6,190 nt of DNA from Flavobacteriales bacterium UBA1958 (GTDB taxonomy: Bacteria; Bacteroidota; Bacteroidia; Flavobacteriales_D; Sanyastnellaceae), in assembly GCA_002336675.1 (NCBI GenBank), contig DDEI01000094.1, positions 1-6,190 on the forward strand. Direction: 5' to 3'. Below, one piece after another: positions 1 to 5,336 of this stretch (its first letter is position 1; every line of letters starts with the position of its first letter). The notes beneath the pieces were generated by a model. The model was not told the DNA's origin. It made no database searches and saw only the letters and a list, made by a program, of their open reading frames with translations. A program made the translations under genes and the position numbers.

Positions 1-465
1 GCACTATTGGCCTTCCAACAAGAAGTGCAAGAACTCAGACGTTCCGTATATGGAGCATCCAAGGTGATAGGAGAGACAGAAGACCGATTGAAGCACATAA
101 AAGGAGCGGTGCTTCAAGTGCCCGGAGTTCCAATTTCATTAATGGCTGAGGTAAAAGCCATAGAGGCAGAAATAACAGAGCTGAAATATGAAATGTATGG
201 AGACTACGAAATTTCCAAGCATGACTTTGAGACCAATAAAGGAATTGAGAGTATGGTAGGTTATGTGATTTACCAGCTTTGGTATACCACATCTGCACCA
301 ACAGATACGCAGCGCGACCAAATCACTAGAGCTAGAAAATCCTATATGCCATGGTTGGAAAAGCTACAAGCACAAATGAAACGCGTGAAAATTCTAGAAG
401 GAAAACTATTAGAATTGAGAGCTCCTTATACTCCAGATAGAGGTGAAGATTGGAAAAAAGATTAG
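1..465 (+). CDS. C-terminal end of a VPS10/sortilin-like BNR-repeat (glycosyl hydrolase-like) protein, 5' truncated
   Basis: The frame is open from the left edge and gives 154 visible residues before a TAG stop, so the true start lies outside the window. The visible part is the helical tail that follows the beta-propeller in large Bacteroidota proteins annotated as VPS10 domain-containing or BNR/sialidase-like glycosyl hydrolases. I recognise the family-like stretches ELRRSVYGASKV (about residues 11-22), TSAPTDTQRDQ (about 97-107) and the terminal APYTPDR (about 141-147), which corresponds to the usual APWTPGR-like ending. The region is charged and largely helical. No propeller repeat, signal peptide or catalytic residue is visible, so enzymatic activity cannot be judged; these proteins are usually exported, but that is inference. 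The next gene is convergent, so this one probably ends its transcription unit. The family call is fairly firm and the biochemical role is unknown. Confidence 0.75.
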   Translation, partial: ALLAFQQEVQELRRSVYGASKVIGETEDRLKHIKGAVLQVPGVPISLMAEVKAIEAEITELKYEMYGDYEISKHDFETNKGIESMVGYVIYQLWYTTSAPTDTQRDQITRARKSYMPWLEKLQAQMKRVKILEGKLLELRAPYTPDRGEDWKKD

Positions 466-556
466 GGTGTGTTTTTATAATGGTGTTTTCTGCCTTGTTT
501 TTAGATTCTATGAAAACAGCTAAACTTCAGAATGTTAATCTGAGTCTAAGTAATTC

Positions 557-573
557 AATACCATTTTGGTATT
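557..573. repeat. Perfect 7-bp hairpin between convergent genes
   Basis: AATACCA (557-563) pairs with TGGTATT (567-573) around a TTT loop. It lies in the 160-base gap between the two convergent genes. It has no following T-run on either strand, so it is only a weak terminator candidate. The rest of the gap (466-625) is AT-rich with T and A runs near 594-616 and shows no convincing gene. Confidence 0.3.
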
Positions 574-625
574 CAAATTTGTTAAGCAAAATTATTTTTT
601 TTGACATTAAAAAAAGCTCTCTACT

Positions 626-1408
626 CTAAAAGTTACTTTCAAGCATATAGCTTAAAATAGGCTTGCATTTATCCTCACATGCAGGATAAAACTCACCATG
701 AACTTTATCTTTATAAATGGTAGATTTTCCCCACCAAAATTCTGCTATGGCTAAGGGTTTCATTTTATTCTCAAAGGCATAATTCAGTAGTTTGGGAGCG
801 GCACATTCTCCTGCTCCGCCAGCTGGTTTTCTTTGAGCATATTCTTCAAATATGGAAATTAATGATTTCCTTTTTCCAGAGACATTTAAAAAATTATATT
901 GGTCGAATAACTGGCTTTGGAGGTTGGTAGACTTATTCTTTCGCTTGTTTTTTAGCGCTAGTATTTCTGAAGTATTTTGAGCTGTATTGTCCATAGCTAA
1001 TTGCGCTATTTTCTCACCTATTTTAGTTAATTCAGTCATTCCTATATCTAGGAAATTATCTTTCCGGGTAATGTCAAATAAGGCAGGAACGAATCTATCT
1101 GGGTAATGATCTCCATCCAACTTCCCAGAGAAAGTACTCAAATATCCCAAAGAACCGCTATTCGTTGTAACAACCAAGACACCAAACATTTTTCCTTTTA
1201 CTTTTCCATTTTTCCCTGGAGTGAAACCGAAATTATGAGACCAATTCTGTTGATTTTCTAGAATGAATTTTTTTAAATTTTCAGCTGCTTCTATGCAGAT
1301 TTTAGGAGGACTAGTTCCGAATGGGTTGTTCAGATTCTCAGGAGAAAAGGGCAGATAGCTAGCATTTTTAAAAGGAATAAATCGACGGTCTGTCATAGCG
1401 CTGCACAT
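626..1408 (-). CDS. RluA-type pseudouridine synthase N-terminal region protein without catalytic domain
   Basis: This 260-residue protein matches the N-terminal accessory region of the long RluA-family pseudouridine synthases of Bacteroidota and some gammaproteobacteria. Hallmarks are GKMFGVLVV (72-80), GYLSTFSGKL (88-97), FVPALFD (106-112), PAGGAGECAAPKLL (195-208), AEFWWGKS (222-229) and FYPACEDKCKPIL (240-252), with Cys202, Cys244 and Cys248 in the conserved blocks. In the long enzymes this region is followed by the RluA catalytic domain with its catalytic aspartate. Here translation stops shortly after the last conserved block, and the next 160 bases hold no catalytic sequence. The middle (about 113-165) is also shorter than the long coiled-coil insert I associate with homologues. 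A TAA codon lies directly upstream of the chosen ATG. ATG at 1396 (Met5) is an equally possible start, and no Shine-Dalgarno is evident. The role is unknown; an RNA-binding or metal-binding function is only inference. Confidence 0.75.
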   Translation of the reverse strand: MCSAMTDRRFIPFKNASYLPFSPENLNNPFGTSPPKICIEAAENLKKFILENQQNWSHNFGFTPGKNGKVKGKMFGVLVVTTNSGSLGYLSTFSGKLDGDHYPDRFVPALFDITRKDNFLDIGMTELTKIGEKIAQLAMDNTAQNTSEILALKNKRKNKSTNLQSQLFDQYNFLNVSGKRKSLISIFEEYAQRKPAGGAGECAAPKLLNYAFENKMKPLAIAEFWWGKSTIYKDKVHGEFYPACEDKCKPILSYMLESNF

Positions 1409-1590
1409 TTACTTCGTGTTCATCCAGAAAAAGACGGGTTTAGTAAAACTTATTTTTTATCAGTTAGTTCTTTTAATCTAGTTTTTTGGATAGCTTCTCA
1501 TAGCCCTTGTTATTAATCTTATATACGTTTCCTTCTATTTACCGAGATAATAGCCGCTGTGGTATAATGTTTAGTATGAAAAAAAGCAGC
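1409..1590. other. Non-coding stretch, possible decayed coding remnants
   Basis: I find no intact gene here. On the minus strand, bases 1538-1473 read as 21 codons ending in a stop (GNVYKINNKGYEKLSKKLD at the end), with a stop just upstream and no ATG. That looks protein-like but could be chance in AT-rich DNA. No TAnnTTTG promoter box for the minus-strand gene at 626-1408 was found. Confidence 0.2.
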
Positions 1591-1626
1591 TTAAACAAAA
1601 AGGAGCTAAAGCTCTCTTTTGTTTAA
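1591..1626 (-). terminator. Probable (bidirectional) intrinsic terminator after the lysine-rich small gene
   Basis: TTAAACAAAA (1591-1600) pairs with TTTTGTTTAA (1617-1626) across a 2x2 internal mismatch, and GAGC (1603-1606) pairs with GCTC (1611-1614) around a TAAA loop. Read on the minus strand, the GC-containing stem runs into CTTTTTGTTTAA, and a further T7 run lies at 1579-1585. It sits 53 bases past the stop of the small gene at 1679-1786, so it most likely ends that transcript. The plus-strand reading is also followed by a T-rich arm. Confidence 0.6.
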
Positions 1627-1678
1627 TTAATTACATTTGAATTACAAATTAAGATCATAAATTATAATCCGTCAGTAA

Positions 1679-1786
1679 TTAGCTCTCATACTTAGGTTTC
1701 TTAGCTTTTTTCTCTGCTTTTTTTTCCTTTGCCGTTTTTAACGGAGCTTTTTTTTCTGTTTTCTTAGCGTCTTGACCTTTTCCCAT
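1679..1786 (-). CDS. Small lysine-rich protein, 35 aa, function unknown
   Basis: The ORF runs ATG to TAA and encodes 35 residues starting MGKGQDAKKTEKKAP, then a stretch of KEKKAEKKAKK type, ending PKYES. About 40% of residues are lysine, balanced by several glutamates, with no hydrophobic segment or signal peptide, so a soluble, extended or helical nucleic-acid- or ribosome-associated peptide is plausible. The MGKG start resembles that of bacterial ribosomal protein bTHX, but the YGVRRPR-like part of that protein is absent, so I do not call it bTHX. I have the impression that similar short Lys-rich proteins occur in other Bacteroidota, from memory only. Support for it being real is the clean start and stop, an isolated position in otherwise empty DNA, a terminator hairpin downstream (1591-1626) and a possible -7 box upstream (1856-1863). 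The leader lacks a Shine-Dalgarno sequence. The main alternative is a chance ORF in A-rich DNA. Confidence 0.6.
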   Translation of the reverse strand: MGKGQDAKKTEKKAPLKTAKEKKAEKKAKKPKYES

Positions 1787-1855
1787 AATCGTAGATTGTA
1801 TTTTTTTACAAGATAGAAACTTTTAGTGTTCCGTCCAGATTAATATTAGATTTTC

Positions 1856-1863
1856 CAAAAATA
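1856..1863 (-). promoter_or_regulatory. Candidate -7 box for the lysine-rich small gene
   Basis: On the minus strand the bases read TATTTTTG, an exact match to the Bacteroidota -7 consensus TAnnTTTG, about 70 bases upstream of the small gene's ATG. No TTG at the expected -33 distance is visible, so this is a half-supported promoter. Confidence 0.27.
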
Positions 1864-1943
1864 AGGTTTGCAGATGAATTATTTCGTTGAACTCTTCAGA
1901 GGGGATAATATTCCTTTTGAATAGGGAGAAGGGTTCAATAAAA

Positions 1944-1968
1944 AAAAAGAGTACTTCAGTATCTTTTT
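1944..1968 (+). terminator. Terminator-like hairpin with no recognised upstream gene
   Basis: AAAAAGA (1944-1950) plus TAC (1952-1954) pair with GTATCTTTTT (1959-1968) around a TTCA loop, with G1951 bulged. The flanking A-run and T-run give the typical shape of a bidirectional intrinsic terminator. The last recognised plus-strand gene ends at 465, and the next starts at 2070, so this hairpin does not serve an identified gene. The only plus-strand ORF just before it is a 16-codon one at 1874-1924. Confidence 0.55.
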
Positions 1969-2069
1969 AATCTTCTTCACATACCTTAACCGTAAAGGCT
2001 ATAAGTTTTGTTTGTTTTCATTTAATATTACGGGATGTTTAGATTAAGCTTCAAAAAAATAAAAATATA

Positions 2070-3287
2070 ATGAAAAGAATATTGTGCTCTGCTTTAATGC
2101 TTGTTGCCGTTGGGATTAATGCACAAGAGTTTTTTACGGTAATGAACTATAATGTTCTGAATTTTCCTACTGGAAGTATGGAAAATAGGCAGGATACTCT
2201 TAAAAAGATCATAGATTTTGTAGAGCCGGACTTCATTTTACTCCAAGAGTTAAAGTCAGAAGCAGGATTGATTAGTATAGCGGAAGAATCATGTGTAGAT
2301 TTAGAGGGTGAGTATAGAGCTGCTACTTGGGAAACTCTGCAGAGTAATCCGAATAGTGGCTGGCCACTTCAGCAAAATATCGTTTATAACGCTGAGAGAT
2401 TTACTTTGTATGAAGAGAACGTTGTTCTTACGAGTTATAGAGATTTCAATGAGTTTATATTTTACTTTAATTCTGAAGAGTTAGAAAGTCAGCAGGATAC
2501 AGCTTTCTTATACGTGTATACCACGCATTTAAAAAGTAGTCAGGGAGAGGATAACGAGCAGCTAAGACTAGAAATGGTGGAATATTTTGCGGCTCATTTA
2601 GCTACGCTTCCATTAGATGCTCAGGTTATCATAGGAGGAGATTTTAATCTTTATAACAGCGATGAACCGGCATATCAGTTATTATTAAGTGAGGATAATG
2701 CCATCCAATTAGAAGACCCTATAGATATGCCTGGAGACTGGCATTCTAGTGGTTACCCAGATAAATCTATTCTTACTCAGAGTACTAGAACATCTACTAT
2801 TTTCGGAGATGGAGCAGGAGGTGGATTGGATGATAGGTTTGATTTTATGCTCTGCTCAGAGAATATGTTAGATGGTTCTGCGGGATATCAGTACGTGAAT
2901 AATTCCTACTATTCATTGGGGAATAACGGCACGTGTTATAATGAAAACATTACGGACTGTATGCCTAACTTTAGTGTGCCTTCCAGCGTAATGAACGCAC
3001 TGTATTATATGTCGGACCATTTGCCCGTTATCATGCAGCTACAGTTAGATCAAACGAGCTCGATTTCTGAGTTAAATAAAAAGATCCTTCTGCGAAGTAA
3101 TATGGTCGACGAAATCCTAAGATTTAATCAGTCGCTGAATGAAACTGTTGAAGTTTATAGTGTGACAGGAAAAAAGCTATTGCAACGTCAACTAAACGGA
3201 AAGTCTATAAATATAAGCGACCTTTCCAGCGGATCATACATCTTAGTAATAGGAGAAGAAACTTCTTTAAAATTTATAAAACTATAA
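2070..3287 (+). CDS. Secreted endonuclease/exonuclease/phosphatase family enzyme with T9SS sorting domain
   Basis: The 405-residue product begins with a signal peptide (KR at 2-3, hydrophobic 4-16, likely cleavage after Ala18 in INA-QE). The catalytic domain, about 21-327, has the DNase I-like (EEP) residues in order: Asn28 in MNYN, Glu60 in LLQE, His153 in TTHLKSS, Asp191 and Asn193 in GGDFN, DRFDF at 255-259, and Asp316/His317 in SDH. These are the divalent-metal and phosphodiester-cleaving positions of the fold. Cys289 and Cys297 could form a disulfide. Residues about 332-405 resemble a type A T9SS C-terminal domain, with VEVYSVTGKKLL, INISDLSSGSYILVI and the final KFIKL. Export through the outer membrane, with release or surface attachment, is therefore expected. 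The substrate (DNA, RNA or a phospholipid) cannot be settled, although an extracellular nuclease is the usual annotation. The leader is A-rich without a Shine-Dalgarno sequence, and I see no convincing promoter or terminator of its own. Confidence 0.9.
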   Translation: MKRILCSALMLVAVGINAQEFFTVMNYNVLNFPTGSMENRQDTLKKIIDFVEPDFILLQELKSEAGLISIAEESCVDLEGEYRAATWETLQSNPNSGWPLQQNIVYNAERFTLYEENVVLTSYRDFNEFIFYFNSEELESQQDTAFLYVYTTHLKSSQGEDNEQLRLEMVEYFAAHLATLPLDAQVIIGGDFNLYNSDEPAYQLLLSEDNAIQLEDPIDMPGDWHSSGYPDKSILTQSTRTSTIFGDGAGGGLDDRFDFMLCSENMLDGSAGYQYVNNSYYSLGNNGTCYNENITDCMPNFSVPSSVMNALYYMSDHLPVIMQLQLDQTSSISELNKKILLRSNMVDEILRFNQSLNETVEVYSVTGKKLLQRQLNGKSINISDLSSGSYILVIGEETSLKFIKL

Positions 3288-3370
3288 TCGCAGTCCATTA
3301 GCTTTTGGCAGATAGAATAAAATCTCGCGGGAAGGATTAGAAAGGAATTTACCTTTGAAAATGGCTAGGG

Positions 3371-3395
3371 ATTCAAGTCTGATTTTGAGTTGAAT
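3371..3395. repeat. Interrupted inverted repeat overlapping the tpiA promoter region
   Basis: ATTCAA (3371-3376) is matched by TTGAAT (3390-3395). Inside a G/G mismatch, TC (3378-3379) pairs with GA (3387-3388) around a seven-base loop. It overlaps the candidate -33 element and ends eight bases before the -7 box, which is where an operator could sit. It has no T-run, so it is not a terminator for the upstream nuclease gene. It may be chance. Confidence 0.25.
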
Positions 3396-3410
3396 TAATG
3401 GGTAGATTTG
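3384..3410 (+). promoter_or_regulatory. Candidate promoter of tpiA-prmA
   Basis: TAGATTTG at 3403-3410 is an exact match to the Bacteroidota -7 consensus TAnnTTTG. TTTG at 3384-3387 could be the -33 element, although its 15-base spacer is shorter than usual. Transcription would start near 3417, giving a leader of roughly 34 bases. An alternative is TTTG at 3407-3410, a 19-base spacer and TAAAATTG at 3430-3437 (one mismatch), which would give a very short leader. Confidence 0.45.
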
Positions 3411-3450
3411 GACTTGGAACATGCCAATATAAAATTGAAAGATATTTAAA

Positions 3451-4203
3451 ATGAGTAGAAAAATAGTAGCGGGAAATTGGAAGATGAATAAAAGCATTGC
3501 AGAGACTCATGCTTTAGTTCAGGAGTTAAACGAAATGGCTCGTGCTTGGCCTTCAGATGTGAAGGTGATTATTTCTCCTCCTATGTTATATTTAACACAA
3601 GTAGCAGTTAACGTAGAAGATAACTTGCATGTAGCAGCACAAAATTGCCACGCAGAAAAATCTGGAGCATATACAGGAGAGGTGAGTGCAGCACAATTAA
3701 AGTCTAGCGAAATTAATTTCTGTATTTTAGGTCATTCTGAGAGAAGACAGTACTTCGGAGAAACAGATGCATCTGTAAATGCTAAAGTAAAATCATGTTT
3801 AGCAGAAGGAGTAACTCCAATCGTTTGTATAGGTGAATTATTAGAAGAGCGAGAAACGGGAAAAGAATTTACCATTGTAGAAGCTCAGTTAAGAGGAGGT
3901 TTAAAAGGACTGTCCTCTGCAGAAATAGAGAAATGTATAGTAGCCTACGAACCAGTATGGGCTATAGGTACGGGAAAAACAGCATCTTCAGACCAAGCTC
4001 AGGAGATTCATGCTTTTATTAGAACTAAGCTCGCCGAATTAAGCTCTCAAGAGGCTGCAGATAAAATATCTATCCTTTACGGAGGGAGTTGTAAACCTGC
4101 TAATTCAAAAGAGATTTTTTCTAAGCCAGATGTAGATGGAGGACTTATAGGTGGAGCGTCTTTAAACGCTTCTGATTTTAACGCCTTAATAAATTCTTAC
4201 TAA
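3451..4203 (+). CDS. tpiA: Triosephosphate isomerase
   Basis: The enzyme interconverts dihydroxyacetone phosphate and glyceraldehyde 3-phosphate in cytoplasmic glycolysis and gluconeogenesis. The 250-residue length is normal for the single-domain TIM barrel. All key residues are present: Asn9 and Lys11 in GNWKMN, the electrophile His95 and Glu97 in LGHSERR, the catalytic base Glu167 in AYEPVWAIGTGKTA with the mobile phosphate-gripping loop 6 after it, Ser213 in LYGGS (loop 7), and the phosphate-binding GGLIGGASL (230-238). The ATG start places the family's N-terminal motif at its usual distance from the start; the leader is A/T-rich without a Shine-Dalgarno sequence. The stop codon directly abuts the GTG start of prmA, indicating one transcript and probable translational coupling. 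A promoter candidate lies at 3384-3410. Confidence 0.98.
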   Translation: MSRKIVAGNWKMNKSIAETHALVQELNEMARAWPSDVKVIISPPMLYLTQVAVNVEDNLHVAAQNCHAEKSGAYTGEVSAAQLKSSEINFCILGHSERRQYFGETDASVNAKVKSCLAEGVTPIVCIGELLEERETGKEFTIVEAQLRGGLKGLSSAEIEKCIVAYEPVWAIGTGKTASSDQAQEIHAFIRTKLAELSSQEAADKISILYGGSCKPANSKEIFSKPDVDGGLIGGASLNASDFNALINSY

Positions 4204-5040
4204 GTGAACTATAAAGAAGTATTCTTTAAATTATTTCCCATCCTTCCTGCACGAGACGTATTAACTATGTACTTAGCTGAGTTAGGGTATGAGAGTTTTG
4301 TAGATAATAAGGAAGGTCTGCAGGTGTATATACCCGAGCCTGACTTTAATGAAGAGACATTAAAAGAAACTATAACCAATGTGTCGGCTTTTTGCACTGT
4401 AACTTATGAAGTTATTCATCATGAAAAACAGAACTGGAATTCGCAGTGGGAAAGTTCCTTTGAGCCAGTAGAAGTAAAAAATACGTGCAGAATCAGGGCT
4501 CCGTTTCATGAGACGAAAGCAGGTTTTACGCATGAGATTATCATCGAGCCTAAAATGTCATTCGGCACTGGCCACCATGAAACTACTAAAACCATTATAG
4601 ATGCGATGTCTGAAATAGATTTCAATGGTAAATCGGTGTTAGATATGGGGACAGGTACGGGGGTCCTGGCTATTTATGCTGAAAAATTGGGAGCCTCAGA
4701 GCTAGTAGCTATAGATATAGAAGAGTGGGCTTATAAAAACACGATAGAAAATATAGAATTCAATAGCTGTGATAAAATAGAAGCTAGGCTAGGAGGGAAG
4801 GAACAGATAAAACCTTCAGAATTGTTCGATATAGTAATAGCCAATATTAATAGAAATATTCTTTTAGACGATATGCATGCTTATGCAGCTGCTATGCAGA
4901 AAGATTCAATTCTACTATTAAGTGGGTTTTATGCTCTAGATGCTACCATAATTACAGAAAAAGCCATTGAATTTGGATTAGAAGCAATATTAAGAAAAGA
5001 AGAAAACAGTTGGACTGTTTTAGGATTTAGAGTGAATTAA
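4204..5040 (+). CDS. prmA: Ribosomal protein L11 methyltransferase (GTG start)
   Basis: PrmA is a cytoplasmic S-adenosylmethionine-dependent enzyme that methylates ribosomal protein L11. The 278-residue protein has an N-terminal substrate-recognition domain (about 1-90) and a Rossmann-like methyltransferase domain. Visible motifs are MSFGTGHHETT (118-128), the SAM-binding VLDMGTGTGVLAIYAEKLGA (145-164), acidic AIDIEEW (169-175), ANINRNIL (213-220, the PrmA equivalent of the catalytic N-P/N-x loop) and LSGFY (239-243). The start is GTG immediately after the tpiA TAA with no gap. The product's first residues (MNYKEVFFKLFPILP) look like the family N-terminus and no better start exists, so the GTG is well supported and suggests re-initiation by ribosomes finishing tpiA. 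A clear intrinsic terminator follows at 5045-5079. In many Bacteroidota I expect clpS next to prmA, but it is not here. Confidence 0.96.
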   Translation: MNYKEVFFKLFPILPARDVLTMYLAELGYESFVDNKEGLQVYIPEPDFNEETLKETITNVSAFCTVTYEVIHHEKQNWNSQWESSFEPVEVKNTCRIRAPFHETKAGFTHEIIIEPKMSFGTGHHETTKTIIDAMSEIDFNGKSVLDMGTGTGVLAIYAEKLGASELVAIDIEEWAYKNTIENIEFNSCDKIEARLGGKEQIKPSELFDIVIANINRNILLDDMHAYAAAMQKDSILLLSGFYALDATIITEKAIEFGLEAILRKEENSWTVLGFRVN

Positions 5041-5044
5041 TGTG

Positions 5045-5079
5045 AGTTGCTATTTTAAATTTCAGTAACTGTTTTTTTT
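5045..5079 (+). terminator. Intrinsic terminator of the tpiA-prmA unit
   Basis: AGTTGCT (5045-5051) pairs with AGTAACT (5064-5070), seven base pairs including one G-U wobble, around a 12-base loop. It is followed by G and a run of eight T (5072-5079). It begins five bases after the prmA stop codon, which is the expected position. Confidence 0.75.
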
Positions 5080-5089
5080 GTTTTTTGTC

Positions 5090-5120
5090 GACTTATATTA
5101 GTATTTAGACGTCTTATATT
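5090..5120. repeat. Short direct repeat in the prmA-exporter intergenic region
   Basis: GACTTATATT (5090-5099) and GTCTTATATT (5111-5120) are nine-of-ten identical with a 21-base period, about two helical turns. An 8-base palindrome AGACGTCT (5107-5114) overlaps the second copy. The spacing would suit two protein sites on one DNA face, but the DNA is AT-rich and this may be chance. The rest of 5080-5336 has no gene that I can support. Confidence 0.25.
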
Positions 5121-5269
5121 GTTCCGAAACTCACCCTTTTTTAATTTTATGCGTAAATCCGTGCGGTTTTAAGTCTGTTCAGTTTTTTTAATGACTTGAT
5201 GCTATCAGAGTTGTTTAAATTAATTCTAAATAAAGAGTGAATACGTGAATATTTTGAAAGCAGCTAGCT

Positions 5270-5277
5270 TATTTTTG
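5270..5277 (+). promoter_or_regulatory. Candidate -7 box of the metal exporter gene
   Basis: TATTTTTG matches the TAnnTTTG consensus exactly and lies 59 bases upstream of the exporter ATG. The nearest TTTG (5253-5256) is only 13 bases away, so the -33 element is not convincing. AGCAG (5259-5263) and CTGCT (5280-5284) form an inverted repeat on either side of the box, a possible operator. Confidence 0.35.
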
Positions 5278-5336
5278 TACTGCTGAAAAATGAAAATTGT
5301 AGGCTGTAAAACATAAAGAATAGAGGAAGCATAAGA

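Noticed and set aside
35..321. Minus-strand ORFs opposite the VPS10-like gene
   Set aside because: They are antisense to a recognised coding region and show no family motifs.
510..629. 39-codon plus-strand ORF in the convergent gap, starting MKTAKLQNVNLSLSNS
   Set aside because: No recognisable family, no promoter or ribosome site, AT-rich composition, and it runs into the end of the opposing gene; most likely a chance ORF.
1576..1626. 16-codon plus-strand ORF MKKSSLNKKELKLSFV, preceded by TATAAT, resembling a RiPP leader peptide of Bacteroidota
   Set aside because: Most of it lies inside the hairpin 1591-1626, it stops before any core peptide, and no radical-SAM or lanthipeptide enzyme gene is nearby. 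The hairpin is better explained as a terminator.
1679..1786. Calling the lysine-rich protein ribosomal protein bTHX
   Set aside because: Only the MGKG start agrees; the arginine-rich YGVRRPR-type segment of bTHX is missing.
4209..4397. 62-codon minus-strand ORF inside prmA
   Set aside because: Shadow of prmA, whose frame is unmistakable.
5080..5336. A manganese riboswitch (yybP-ykoY type) ahead of the exporter
   Set aside because: I could not find its conserved internal-loop sequences or paired stems in this AT-rich leader.
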